Part shown: positions 42,955 through 52,144 of the stretch, piece by piece
Position numbering within the stretch: position 1 is the stretch's first letter
Layout of the letters: each line of letters opens with the position of its first letter
NCBI GenBank assembly: GCA_902775025.1
Contig: CACYKP010000023.1
Coordinates: 1 to 64,000 of the forward strand
Length of the DNA stretch: 64,000 nucleotides
Source: an uncultured bacterium
Lineage (GTDB): Bacteria; Cyanobacteriota; Vampirovibrionia; Gastranaerophilales; Gastranaerophilaceae
Direction: 5' to 3'
The notes under the pieces: generated by a model
The model's input: only the letters and a program-made list of their open reading frames with translations
The model's database searches: none
Told to the model about the DNA's origin: nothing
Translations under genes and position numbers: made by a program

Positions 42955-43911
42955 TTAATTTTCTAAAAATTTGCCCATTTTTCTGAACTTGTCATATCTT
43001 TGACATCTAAGTTCTTCTGCTGACATTTTAGAAAGTGTTTCTAACGTTCTGAGGATAGTATTCTTCATAGATATTGCCATTTCATTATAGTCCGTATGCG
43101 CCCCGCCAATAGGTTCAGGAATTTCTTCATCAATAATTCCAAGTTCGAGCAAATCTTTTGAAGTAATCTTTAAAGCTTCTGCTGCATCAGCAAATTTTGC
43201 AGCATCTCTCCAAAGAATAGAAGCACAACCTTCCGGTGAAATAACTGTATAATATGCGTGTTCAAGCATCATGACGGAATTCGAGACAGCAAGTCCTAAT
43301 GCTCCGCCACTACAGCCTTCGCCTGTGATAATTGATATAACAGGAACGGAAAGTTTTGACATTTCTCTGAGGTTCATAGCTATTGCAGCGCCTTGTCCTG
43401 TTTCTTCTGCTTTTATCCCCGGGTATGCCCCCGGAGTGTCGATTAATGTAATTATAGGTAAATTAAACTTGTTTGCATGTTTGAACAATCTCAATGCTTT
43501 TCTATATCCTTGAGGCTGCGGCATACCAAAATTGTATTCAAGGTTTTCTTTTGTACTTTTACCTTTTTGAATGCCGATTATCATAACAGGTTTTCCGTTT
43601 AATTTAGCGAGTCCGCCAATTATTGCTCTATCGTCCATTCCTTCCCTATCACCGTGAAGCTCTATAAAATCTTCACACATAAGATTCACATAATCTAAAA
43701 ATTTAGGTCTTTCGGAATGTCTTGCGATTTGTAATTTTTGTGAAGGTTTCAATGTTGAATACAACTCCTTTTTCTTGTCTTCTGCTTGTTTTTCAAATAA
43801 TTCGATTTGGTCCTCCAAATCCAGTCCGGAATTTTCGCTTAATTGTCTTAATTCTTCTATTTTGTTTTGTATATCTATAATTGGTTTTTCAAAATCTAAT
43901 ACCGTTGCCAT
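42955..43911 (-). CDS. accA: Acetyl-CoA carboxylase carboxyltransferase subunit alpha
   Basis: AccA with AccD transfers the carboxyl group from carboxybiotin to acetyl-CoA, the first committed step of fatty-acid synthesis. The 318 residues show ELHGDREGMDDRAIIGGLA, IGIQKGKSTKENLEYNFG and LIDTPGAYPGIKAEETGQ. SIITGEGCSGGALGLAVSN follows with the oxyanion glycines. The start at 43911 (ATG) follows accD by 4 bp, so the pair is co-translated. The earlier TTG in frame at 43914 is not preferred. Confidence 0.95.
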   Translation of the reverse strand: MATVLDFEKPIIDIQNKIEELRQLSENSGLDLEDQIELFEKQAEDKKKELYSTLKPSQKLQIARHSERPKFLDYVNLMCEDFIELHGDREGMDDRAIIGGLAKLNGKPVMIIGIQKGKSTKENLEYNFGMPQPQGYRKALRLFKHANKFNLPIITLIDTPGAYPGIKAEETGQGAAIAMNLREMSKLSVPVISIITGEGCSGGALGLAVSNSVMMLEHAYYTVISPEGCASILWRDAAKFADAAEALKITSKDLLELGIIDEEIPEPIGGAHTDYNEMAISMKNTILRTLETLSKMSAEELRCQRYDKFRKMGKFLEN

Positions 43912-43915
43912 CAAT

Positions 43916-44782
43916 CTATACCTCGTGCATTTCTAAAATATTGGCTAATGTTTTTCTTAAATTTTTTCTCTTAGAAACTATATCAACCTGACCGCATTTT
44001 AGTAAATATTCTGCTGTTTGAAAGTCTTCAGGAAGTTTTTGTCTGATTGTTTGTTCAATAACCCTTCTTCCTGCAAAACCTATTCTTGCGCCTTGTTCTG
44101 CAATAATAATGTCTCCTAATGTTCCGAAGCTTGCAGTAATACCGCCAAAAGTCGGTTCTGTAAGCAAGTTAATATATAATATTCCTGCTTCATCAAGTTT
44201 TCCTGCCGCACAAGATGTTTTAGCCATTTGCATAAGAGATAGGGCACTTTCTTGCATTCTTGCACCGCCTGATGATGTAACAGCAAGTACAGGAACCTTT
44301 AATTCAAGTGCTTTTTCCATAATGCGTGTAACTTTTTCACCTACAACGCTGCCCATCGAACCGCCCATAAATTCAAAATCCATTACCGCAATTGCAATCT
44401 TATGTCCGCAAATCTCTCCGACACCGGTAATAACAGCATCGTTTAAACCTGTCTTTTTTTGTGCCTTATCAAGTCTTACCGCATAAGATTCCGTATCAAA
44501 GAACTCAAGAGGATCCATCGGCTTAATCTCTTTAAACATTTCTTCAAAAGAATCTTCATCTAATAATTGTTTAATTCTTTTTCGTGCGCTTATTTTATAG
44601 TGGTAGTCGCAATGAGGACATACCATCATATTTTCTTCCAAATCTGTTTTAAGAAGCTGAGTTTCACAATGAACGCATTTTGTCCAAAGCTCCGGTGCAT
44701 CATTTTCAACACCCTTAATTTCTTTGGCTCTACGCTCAATTTGAGCTTCTTTTCTTTTTTCAAACCATTCTTGTATACTCAT
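43916..44782 (-). CDS. accD: Acetyl-CoA carboxylase carboxyltransferase subunit beta
   Basis: AccD carries a four-Cys zinc ribbon, WTKCVHCETQLLKTDLEENM followed by CPHCDYHYKI, near residues 33-60. The carboxyltransferase domain includes EFMGGSMGSVVGEKVTRIME and SSGGARMQESALSLMQMAKT. The 288 residues match the family. accA begins 4 bp downstream on the minus strand. No clear ribosome site lies before the ATG. Biotin carboxylase and carrier subunits are not in this window. Confidence 0.96.
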   Translation of the reverse strand: MSIQEWFEKRKEAQIERRAKEIKGVENDAPELWTKCVHCETQLLKTDLEENMMVCPHCDYHYKISARKRIKQLLDEDSFEEMFKEIKPMDPLEFFDTESYAVRLDKAQKKTGLNDAVITGVGEICGHKIAIAVMDFEFMGGSMGSVVGEKVTRIMEKALELKVPVLAVTSSGGARMQESALSLMQMAKTSCAAGKLDEAGILYINLLTEPTFGGITASFGTLGDIIIAEQGARIGFAGRRVIEQTIRQKLPEDFQTAEYLLKCGQVDIVSKRKNLRKTLANILEMHEV

Positions 44783-44966
44783 ATATTAATTCAGCTAAAA
44801 TGCTGTCCTTCTCCTTGTTCTACAATGATTGAGATAACAAATTTATCCCTTTTTACATGTACCTTTACATTCTACACCAAACATATAAAAATAACTTCTG
44901 TCGTAACAATTTGTAAAAAATATATAAAATAAAGCAAAATTTTTTCTTATAATTTTTATTAATACT

Positions 44967-45587
44967 ATGAAGATTATAAATATTACAAAAACTATAGCAC
45001 TAACTTCCATGATTTTTGTTGCATCGCTGAAACAGGCAAATTCATCACAAATATATTCGCAAGAAATGCAACAAGATACTTTTGAACGCTCAATAACTCC
45101 GCAAGGTGTAAAAGATACAACTATTTTAAGACTTGCACCAAAACCGGATATAGTAATAAACGGCAAAAAGAAAAAAGCTGGTATAATTGTTGATTTAACC
45201 AAAAACATTTTATACCGATATGATAAAAACGGGAATCCTATAAATGCGTATCTTATCGCAAGCGGGAAAAAGAGTACGCCTACGGATAAAGGGGTTAGAA
45301 TAGTTACACATAAAGAAAAATTCCCATACAAAAGTGCAATAGGAACAAAAAGAAGAAGGTCGCCAAGAGATTACGGACCGGTGGTAATTTGTCTGAAAAA
45401 ATTAGATCCAAAAACCGGAGAACAATCAAAAACCGGAGAATTTATTCATGGCTGCAGAAGTTATGAAAAAACATTTGAATTAACTCCCGACAGATATGTT
45501 TCTCACGGCTGCATGAGAATGGATAATGGAGTTATAAAACAACTTGCACCTACGGTTGAAAAGGGTGAAATTATTATAATTAAATAA
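44967..45587 (+). CDS. L,D-transpeptidase (YkuD domain)
   Basis: This enzyme makes 3-3 crosslinks in peptidoglycan or attaches proteins to it. A hydrophobic N-terminus (about residues 1-25) can act as a signal. The YkuD domain covers about residues 70-205. It contains IVDLTKNILYRYDKNGNPI, then the catalytic block FIHGCRSYEKTFELTPDRYV followed by SHGCMRM. In that block His and Cys of SHGC are the active site. TATAAT lies 14 nt before the ATG. An export role in wall remodelling is inferred; the exact type is not known. Confidence 0.85.
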   Translation: MKIINITKTIALTSMIFVASLKQANSSQIYSQEMQQDTFERSITPQGVKDTTILRLAPKPDIVINGKKKKAGIIVDLTKNILYRYDKNGNPINAYLIASGKKSTPTDKGVRIVTHKEKFPYKSAIGTKRRRSPRDYGPVVICLKKLDPKTGEQSKTGEFIHGCRSYEKTFELTPDRYVSHGCMRMDNGVIKQLAPTVEKGEIIIIK

Positions 45588-45589
45588 GT

Positions 45590-46078
45590 TTATGATATTT
45601 TTAAGGCATCAGAAACAAATTCACTCAGGTTAGTAACTATGTTTTTTGCATATTTGCTATATTGATTTGCTGCAGTTTTGCGTTCAAAATCAAACAGACC
45701 AGAATTTGCAGTATCAGCCATTGTTGGTTTTGTTTCAAAAACAGGGTTGAACAAAGTTAAAACTTCCTCCATAGAAAAATCTTTTCCGCTATTATATTTG
45801 TTGAACATATTTTTGTCAAACGAATCAACCGGTTTTACTTCAGTAAGTTCGTTTATTTTATGACCATCCAAATCGCCCAAGTCTAATCCGGAAATTGAAG
45901 GAATTCCAAGGGTATTTATAAAATTTTGTCCGTTTTGTTCCAGATTGTTGTTCAATTGTTTATCAAGAAGATTAGCAAAAGTTTTGTCATTCAAATCAAC
46001 TTGAGAGGTTGTTTCTGTTGAATTCCCCTCAATAGCTTTTGATAACATCGTACTTGCTAAATTTGATACTAAATCCAT
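45590..46078 (-). CDS. Hypothetical protein, low-complexity Asn/Leu-rich
   Basis: This 162-residue soluble protein of no recognised family starts MDLVSNLASTMLSKAIEGNS, and FANLLDKQLNNNLEQNGQNF vaguely recalls flagellar hook-length protein N-termini. No signal peptide or catalytic motif is seen. TAAACT at 46085-46090 ends 7 nt before the ATG and no ribosome site is present, so a leaderless transcript is likely. A flagellar association is speculation. Confidence 0.6.
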   Translation of the reverse strand: MDLVSNLASTMLSKAIEGNSTETTSQVDLNDKTFANLLDKQLNNNLEQNGQNFINTLGIPSISGLDLGDLDGHKINELTEVKPVDSFDKNMFNKYNSGKDFSMEEVLTLFNPVFETKPTMADTANSGLFDFERKTAANQYSKYAKNIVTNLSEFVSDALKIS

Positions 46079-46185
46079 ACAATAAGTTTACAATATTATT
46101 GAAAAAGCCTCTATCCTACAAAAAGTTGAATTAATCTTGAAGAAACCTAAAAATACTTATATAATTATAAAAACAGGAGAGAATA

Positions 46186-46833
46186 ATGAAAAAGAGATTT
46201 TTATGCTTATTTGTTTTTATCCTTTTTAGTTTATCTGTATATGCGGAAAATTTTCCTGATATAAAATACAAAAATATCGGAAACAAAGACAAAATTGCGT
46301 ATGATGAAACTGCAGATACTTGGTCAAAAAAATTTGATAAAAAAACAACAAATTATTTTATAAAAACAAAAGGTTTTGGCGAATTTTACGATTATTTATA
46401 TCCAAATAAAAATTTTGCTTTTACAACAAGTTGTGAATATGAATTTATTTATAATGGCAGTTTGATAGGATATTCTAACAGAGATTTGAAATTTTATGAT
46501 ATAAAATTTGTTAATAACGGATTAAGTAAGCGAGAGCTGACAAGAGAAGAAATAGAAAAAATACTGCCTGATTATCACATAATTTATTTATCGGATTTTA
46601 GTGATAAAACAAACTCATATAAGATAAAAAAACACATAGGAAGTTTAAAAATCTTATTAGTCAATGACACAAATGATACATTCGACGATTTTCGTTTTTC
46701 ATCGGGTAATGCAAGCTTTAAAACTTTTGATTTAAAAGGGTTTATTAATGTTACGAAATCCGGAATGATACAATTTGCAAAAAATGACAGTCATATTAAT
46801 GATAAAAACTGGTATGTTATATTGGTAAGATAA
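46186..46833 (+). CDS. Hypothetical exported protein
   Basis: This 215-residue protein has a signal peptide (MKKRFLCLFVFILFSLSVYA). The mature part is basic and rich in Lys/Asp/Asn, with many aromatic residues and no motif I recognise. GGAGAG precedes the ATG. It is bounded by a strong terminator at 46833. The only statement supported is that it is exported, probably to the periplasm. Confidence 0.65.
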   Translation: MKKRFLCLFVFILFSLSVYAENFPDIKYKNIGNKDKIAYDETADTWSKKFDKKTTNYFIKTKGFGEFYDYLYPNKNFAFTTSCEYEFIYNGSLIGYSNRDLKFYDIKFVNNGLSKRELTREEIEKILPDYHIIYLSDFSDKTNSYKIKKHIGSLKILLVNDTNDTFDDFRFSSGNASFKTFDLKGFINVTKSGMIQFAKNDSHINDKNWYVILVR

Positions 46834-46870
46834 AAAAATACACCGTGGTAAGAACCACGGTGTATTTTTT
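46833..46870. terminator. Bidirectional terminator before minE
   Basis: AAATACACCGTGGT/ACCACGGTGTATTT stem with T-runs, serving convergent genes. Confidence 0.9.
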
Positions 46871-46879
46871 TAGTTTTTA

Positions 46880-47554
46880 TTAATTCTCAGAAGAACTTTC
46901 AGCCATACTTTCTATTTCTGCATTATCAGATTTAAAAGGGTTACTTCCTGAATTTGTCATTTCTTCCGGAGCGGATACTTCTTTCTTTTCCTTTTTCTTA
47001 ATTATTTTGGGAATATCTTGAAGTTCGTTTGCGATTGCATCAGTCTTGTCTGCTTCAACTTTTTCTTCTTCTGTTCTTGAGTCAGCATTTTCTTCTTTTT
47101 CATCAGAAGAGGTTTCTTCTGAAACTTCATTTGTTTCAGAATTTTCTGAATCTTCTAAAACATCAGGAACTTTTTCATCTTCTGAACATTCTTTTGAAGA
47201 TTTAGCATCTTCAACAAGCTTTAGCATCTCATCACGTTCTTTTAGTGCCGCATCAATTTCTTCTTCATCTTTTGCTCTGATTACGGGAATTGAAAGCATT
47301 AAAGCAACTTGATTACCTTCTTGTTCAAAGTTCAAATCAAGAAGTTCTTTATCAAGTTCAACATAACGTGAAAGAAGTTCAATAAGTTCACTTCTCATTT
47401 GTTCCAAAATTCTTGGTGTTAGATTTGTTCTGTCTTGCATCAAAACAAGTTTAAGTCTGTTTGTCGCAACTGATTTTGAAGCATCAGCCTGTTCTTCTTC
47501 TTGATTATGAAAAAATTTGGCTAACGTATTATATAAATCTGAAAATAGGCTCAT
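46880..47554 (-). CDS. minE: MinE with a long acidic C-terminal extension
   Basis: MinE stimulates MinD ATPase and sets the pole-to-pole oscillation. The first 90 residues carry the usual MinE fold: the anti-MinCD helix region RLKLVLMQDRTNLTPRILEQ and the topological-specificity part IELLSRYVELDKELLDLN. Residues 95-224 are a long Glu/Asp/Ser-rich, probably disordered tail, which is far longer than typical MinE of about 90 residues. The gene lies 1 bp after minD in the order minC-minD-minE. The tail may tune membrane interaction; that is inference. Confidence 0.85.
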   Translation of the reverse strand: MSLFSDLYNTLAKFFHNQEEEQADASKSVATNRLKLVLMQDRTNLTPRILEQMRSELIELLSRYVELDKELLDLNFEQEGNQVALMLSIPVIRAKDEEEIDAALKERDEMLKLVEDAKSSKECSEDEKVPDVLEDSENSETNEVSEETSSDEKEENADSRTEEEKVEADKTDAIANELQDIPKIIKKKEKKEVSAPEEMTNSGSNPFKSDNAEIESMAESSSEN

Positions 47555-47555
47555 C

Positions 47556-48368
47556 TTACACCTTCACTTTCAGCTTAGATATAACGCTTTTAATCTTTGC
47601 CATAAGTCCTCTGGGCTCATCTAAATCTAAGAACGGAACTTCTTCACCTAAGATTCTTTCAGCAACATTTCTATATGCTTTACCAGCAAGAGCGTTTTCA
47701 TCATTTACGATAGGCTCACCCTTGTTTGTAGATGTAATAATTCCCGTATCTTCAGGAATTATACCTACAAGCGGTATTTCAAGGATTCCTACAACATCAT
47801 CAACGCTCATCATTTCATTTGATTTAATCAAATTAGGACGAACCCTGTTTAATAGAAGCTTAACGCTTGTTATTTCTTCTTTTGTATTTAAAAGTCCGAT
47901 AATTCTATCTGCATCACGAATTGCTGACATTTCAGGAGTTGTAACAACAATTGCTTCAGAGGCACCTGCAACTGCATTTTGGAAACCTTGTTCAATACCT
48001 GCAGGACAATCAACAAGAACGAAATCGTTTTCCTCTTTTAAAATGTCGCAAATTTCTTTTAGTTGTTCAGCATTAACTGCTGTTTTATCTCTTGTTTGAG
48101 CAGCTGCAAGAAGTTGTAAATTAGGATTCTTTTTATCTTTTACAAGAGCTTGTTTAAGCTTGCATCTTTCTTCAATTACGTCAACGATTGTATAAACGAT
48201 TCGGTTTTCAAGACCTAAAAGCAAGTCTAAGTTTCTCAAACCTAAATCTGTGTCGATTAAAACAACTTTATGACCTGATTTTGCCAGTGCAGTACCTATA
48301 TTTGCACTTGTTGTAGTTTTGCCTACACCGCCTTTTCCTGATGTTATAACTATTACTCGGCCTGTCAT
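47556..48368 (-). CDS. minD: Septum-site ATPase MinD
   Basis: MinD is the ParA/MinD-type ATPase that binds membrane and recruits MinC. VIVITSGKGGVGKTTTSANIG is the deviant Walker A, with KVVLIDTDLGLRNLDLLLG the Walker A' and LVDCPAGIE the Walker B. The C-terminus ends SVISKLKVKV-like with basic residues, an amphipathic membrane-targeting helix. The start overlaps minC's stop as TAATG, and minE follows by 1 bp. Length 270 matches the family. Confidence 0.96.
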   Translation of the reverse strand: MTGRVIVITSGKGGVGKTTTSANIGTALAKSGHKVVLIDTDLGLRNLDLLLGLENRIVYTIVDVIEERCKLKQALVKDKKNPNLQLLAAAQTRDKTAVNAEQLKEICDILKEENDFVLVDCPAGIEQGFQNAVAGASEAIVVTTPEMSAIRDADRIIGLLNTKEEITSVKLLLNRVRPNLIKSNEMMSVDDVVGILEIPLVGIIPEDTGIITSTNKGEPIVNDENALAGKAYRNVAERILGEEVPFLDLDEPRGLMAKIKSVISKLKVKV

Positions 48369-49360
48369 TAATCTCTCCTTAACTTTTTATAAATTACAAT
48401 TTTTCCATCTTCAATAAGAGCTTCCTCAGGGGTAAACTCGTTTGATTTTTGAACATAAGGTACGTTCAAAGTATCGTTTCTTCTTGCATATAAACCTGCA
48501 ATTCTAAGTTGAATTGCATTTAGTTTTAATGCTCTGACTTTAGAGGTTACATTACCGTTAGAACCTGCGTGAGCAATACCGCCTAAGATACCCCAAACAG
48601 TAATGTCGCCACCTGCAACAATCTCACTTCCTGGGTGAGCATCACCTATAATAAAAACATTTCCTTCATAACTGATTGTTTGACCTGAGCGAAGTGTCTG
48701 ATGAAGATATAAAGTCGGCATTGTTTCTGTGTTATCAGAATTTTCCTCAACACCTTCCGGTAAAACATTACCGGTATCTAAAAGAATATATTTACTAACC
48801 TCTTCGCTTGGTAAAAGACCTTCGCTTGCGGCTAATGCGCCAAAATCATGCTCATCATAATTTTCTGACGGTATTACCTCTGAAAGTTCTTCTGTTGAAA
48901 CTTCGTCATAGATATCTTCTATTCCTTCTGTTGTTTCAATAGGAAAATTAGGAAGTGAAATCTCCGTTTTTGCCCCACTGGTAATTTCACCTTCTGTTCT
49001 TTCTATTACGGATTCTTGTTTTAACATTTTTTCTTCAAAATTATCAGAAGCTTTTATATCAGCTTCTGCATCAGAAGAAATTTTAGAAATCATGATTCCC
49101 AAACTTACGGCAGATGCCTCTGTTTGTTCGGAAATTGTATCAATAAAAGCAATTGAAGCTTCCATCGAATCAATTAAAGCTTTTATACTCAAAAGCTGAG
49201 ATTGTTTCAAATCCAAACTGCCTAATTTTAAACAAATTCTTTTTCCTCTAACGTCAGGGTGTTCCATTATCGAACTTAATTCAAATACTAATTGAGAAGT
49301 ATTTTTTACATTACTTAAATCAATAATAAACCCGTTTTCTACACTCTTTTCCATTAACAT
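48368..49360 (-). CDS. minC: MinC with a long acidic linker
   Basis: MinC inhibits FtsZ polymers. The N-terminal domain (about residues 10-105) is visible as FIIDLSNVKNTSQLVFELSS through AVSLGIMISKI. The beta-helical C-terminal domain (about residues 215-320) has LRSGQTISYEGNVFIIGDAH and AGGDITVWGILGGIAHAGSN with LNAIQLRIAGL. Between them lies a Glu/Ser-rich linker of about 100 residues, making 330 total against about 230 in E. coli. Its stop overlaps minD by one base. Confidence 0.9.
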   Translation of the reverse strand: MLMEKSVENGFIIDLSNVKNTSQLVFELSSIMEHPDVRGKRICLKLGSLDLKQSQLLSIKALIDSMEASIAFIDTISEQTEASAVSLGIMISKISSDAEADIKASDNFEEKMLKQESVIERTEGEITSGAKTEISLPNFPIETTEGIEDIYDEVSTEELSEVIPSENYDEHDFGALAASEGLLPSEEVSKYILLDTGNVLPEGVEENSDNTETMPTLYLHQTLRSGQTISYEGNVFIIGDAHPGSEIVAGGDITVWGILGGIAHAGSNGNVTSKVRALKLNAIQLRIAGLYARRNDTLNVPYVQKSNEFTPEEALIEDGKIVIYKKLRRD

Positions 49361-49512
49361 AATAACTAATTCCCAAATTGATATGTGACATGAATTAGGA
49401 TAGCCTAAATGTTTTCCAAGTTCAATAAAGTGTGACGCTTTGTAAAGTAAATTTGTTTAAAAATTTAAGATTTATAGCAAATTTTTTATTTATGATTTTT
49501 ATAATAAGTGTT

Positions 49513-49872
49513 ATGAGAATAGAAAAAACAAATCAAACTTCTTTCAGAGCATAATTTTTAAATAAAGCAAAAATCGGACAATTCTTTAATAATGACTCAG
49601 TATACATAGATAAATAAGTTTTTTTGTCAAAATAACTCCGTCAAATCCGAATGACATTAATGCGTTATCTAATCTTGCATTTTATTGGCAGCAGCAATCT
49701 TGAATATAAAGGAATAGGAATAGCTATTTTAGATTCGTTAAAACGCTTAGAAAGAAAAATTAATTGTTTTCCTGCATCAGAAAAATCCGTAAAAGATTTT
49801 TATATAAAAAACGGATTTGTTAAACATCCAAATATTTCAAACTATTATGTTTGGGAGAAAAAAGAGTTATAA
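49513..49872 (+). pseudogene. GNAT-family acetyltransferase remnant
   Basis: A degraded gene with pieces in different frames. MRIEKTNQTSFRA starts at 49513. Then KAKIGQFFNNDSVYIDK and ITPSNPNDINALSNLAFYW appear in other frames, and finally GIGIAILDSLKRLERKINCF plus the typical GNAT end PASEKSVKDFYIKNGFVKHP run to 49872. Stops and shifts separate them. TATAAT at 49500-49505 lies 8 nt before the first ATG. Confidence 0.72.
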
Positions 49873-49882
49873 AAATTTATTA

Positions 49883-50956
49883 TTAATACTTTCTGAATTT
49901 TATTTTTATTCCTAAAATCATAATAACTTTATATATTATATCTTTTTCTTTTTCATTTCGTATAGAAAAAATTTTTTGATAAAAAGATAAACATCCATTA
50001 AGGTTTCTATAAAACTTGCTAGGATTATTGACTAATAACTGATATTGCTCTCCGAAATATGAATCTAATAATGATTTATCAAAAGTATTATTTTTATGTA
50101 TTTCCTTAAAAGTTTTATGAAAAAGATTTAAGTTTTCTTTTTGTTTCTTTTTATCTAATTTTATAAAATTAAAGAAAAAGTTTATAAATTTACTGTAATT
50201 ATATTCATATTTAAAATGTTTCCATAAATTAGGAGATTTTTGTAATAGTTCATATATAAATTGATATTCACTTTGAATCCATGTAAAACCATTTGGATTA
50301 TTAGTGCTGTTTGTTTTAAAAAATCTATAGTGATAAAAAGGGTTATTTATTATATATATTGATTTTGCATATATAAAAGTTTGAAACCAAAAACCTTGGT
50401 CTTGATATCTTGCCCCAGGGGTTTCATTATATCTTATATTATTAGTTTTAATAAAGTCTTTTTTATAAATTCCACTCCATGTATTCATTTTAACATTAAT
50501 GAATACTGTTTTGTCTTCATAAGGATTAATTATTTTATTATAATAAGTACCGTTAACATTTAGAGGAACAACATTTTGTATTAAATCTTCTGTAAATAAA
50601 AAGAAATCAGATTTAACAAAATCTACATTTGTTTCTATTGCTTTAGTATAAAGAATTTCGAACATATCGAGTTCCACATAATCATCTGGTTCAACAATAC
50701 CAATATATTCTCCGGAAGCATTATCTATACCGATATTCATTGATGCACCATAGCCGGAATTTTCTTTATGGATAACTTTTATACGATTATCTTTTTTTGC
50801 ATACTCATCTAATATTTTTCCGGTATTATCTATAGAGCCGTCATCAATACAGATTATTTCGATATCTTTCAAAGTTTGATTAACAACGCTATCTAGACAC
50901 TCTTTTAAATATTTTTCTATGTTATAACAAGGTATTAATATACTAACTTTAGGCAT
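49883..50956 (-). CDS. Family 2 glycosyltransferase
   Basis: This GT-A type transferase of about 357 residues has an N-terminal MPKVSILIPCYNIEKYLKEC-type motif and DIEIICIDDGSIDNTGKI. The metal/sugar site is EYIGIVEPDDYVELDMFEIL. The C-terminal third is helical and AT-rich in codons. The ATG at 50956 overlaps the upstream glf stop by 8 bp and is preceded by GAGG. Linked to glf, it is a candidate galactofuranosyl or other surface-glycan transferase; the substrate is inferred from that neighbour. Confidence 0.85.
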   Translation of the reverse strand: MPKVSILIPCYNIEKYLKECLDSVVNQTLKDIEIICIDDGSIDNTGKILDEYAKKDNRIKVIHKENSGYGASMNIGIDNASGEYIGIVEPDDYVELDMFEILYTKAIETNVDFVKSDFFLFTEDLIQNVVPLNVNGTYYNKIINPYEDKTVFINVKMNTWSGIYKKDFIKTNNIRYNETPGARYQDQGFWFQTFIYAKSIYIINNPFYHYRFFKTNSTNNPNGFTWIQSEYQFIYELLQKSPNLWKHFKYEYNYSKFINFFFNFIKLDKKKQKENLNLFHKTFKEIHKNNTFDKSLLDSYFGEQYQLLVNNPSKFYRNLNGCLSFYQKIFSIRNEKEKDIIYKVIMILGIKIKFRKY

Positions 50957-52070
50957 TTTGTAATTCCTCAAATAGCAAAATCGCTCTTAATATAGCTTTA
51001 TCCATATCATAATACTTATAATCTCCTAATCTTCCAAGGAAATATAAATTTTTTAAAGAACTAGCTTTTTCTAGATATTTATTGTATAGGTAAATATTTT
51101 CATCTTTTGGAATAGGATAATATCTTTCGTTTTTTCCTCTTTCAAAATATTCTGAATATTCTTTTGCAATAACTGTTTTATCTGATTTATTGTCTAAATA
51201 ATATTTATATTCATGTATTCTTGTAAAATCATAGTTACATGGATAATTCACACATGCATTAGATTGATAATAAGGTTTGTTATATGTTTCAAATTTAAAA
51301 TTTACACTTCTATAAGGCAATTCACCAAATTCATATTCAAAATATTCATCTATTGGACCTGTATAAAAAATTCTATCAAATTTGGCTGTATCAATATCTT
51401 TGTAGTCAGTTTTAAGTTTTATTTTTATATTTCTATGTGCAAGCATTTTTTCAATAACTTTGGTGTAACCTTCTAATGGTATACCTTGATATTTATCTTG
51501 AAAATATCTGTTATCCATACTTAAATATATCGGAACTCTCGCTGTTACCGCACCATCTACATCTTTTGGAGATACGCCCCACTGTTTTGTTGTGTAATGC
51601 AAAAATATTTTTTCATATACAAAATTCGCCAAAAACTTTAAATCTTTATCATCTTGTTTTTGAAATTCTAGTATTGGAACTTTTGAATTAATTTCAAATT
51701 TTTCTAACAGTTTTTCTTCAAGCCTTTTAGCTAATGTTTGAGGAAAAACATCATATAGTGTATTAAAATTGAATGGAATATGTGTTTCGATTCCGTCAAT
51801 ATATCCTAAAACTTTGTGCATATATGTATTAAAATCAGTAAATTGCTTTAAAAATTTCCAAACTTTTTCAGAATTTGTATGAAAAATATGAGAACCGTAT
51901 TTGTGAATCATTATGCCGTTTTCATCACGATAATCGTAGCAATTACCGGCAACGTGTTCTTTTTTATCTATAATTATTACGTCTTCATTTAGTTCATTTG
52001 CCAAAAGCCATCCAATTGTTGCTCCGGAAAAACCAGCACCAACTACCAAATTTTTTAACTTCCTATGCAT
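50949..52070 (-). CDS. glf: UDP-galactopyranose mutase
   Basis: Glf converts UDP-galactopyranose to UDP-galactofuranose for surface glycans, using reduced FAD. The N-terminal LVVGAGFSGATIGWLLANEL and DKKEHVAGNCYDY match the FAD motif. YGSHIFHTNSEKVWKFLKQF and PVPIxLS-like LSMDNRYFQDKYQGIPLEGY fit the family. AYARN-type features and the C-terminal FLGRLGDYKYYDMDKAI close the fold. The 373 residues are normal. GAAGGAAA precedes the ATG. The overlapping GT2 gene forms an operon, so galactofuranose-containing surface polymers are likely. Confidence 0.93.
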   Translation of the reverse strand: MHRKLKNLVVGAGFSGATIGWLLANELNEDVIIIDKKEHVAGNCYDYRDENGIMIHKYGSHIFHTNSEKVWKFLKQFTDFNTYMHKVLGYIDGIETHIPFNFNTLYDVFPQTLAKRLEEKLLEKFEINSKVPILEFQKQDDKDLKFLANFVYEKIFLHYTTKQWGVSPKDVDGAVTARVPIYLSMDNRYFQDKYQGIPLEGYTKVIEKMLAHRNIKIKLKTDYKDIDTAKFDRIFYTGPIDEYFEYEFGELPYRSVNFKFETYNKPYYQSNACVNYPCNYDFTRIHEYKYYLDNKSDKTVIAKEYSEYFERGKNERYYPIPKDENIYLYNKYLEKASSLKNLYFLGRLGDYKYYDMDKAILRAILLFEELQNA

Positions 52071-52144
52071 AAAATAGTTTCCTTCTATCTTTTATATTAA
52101 CAAAAAATTGTAAATAATCATTAAATTTTTCGAATAAGAATATC

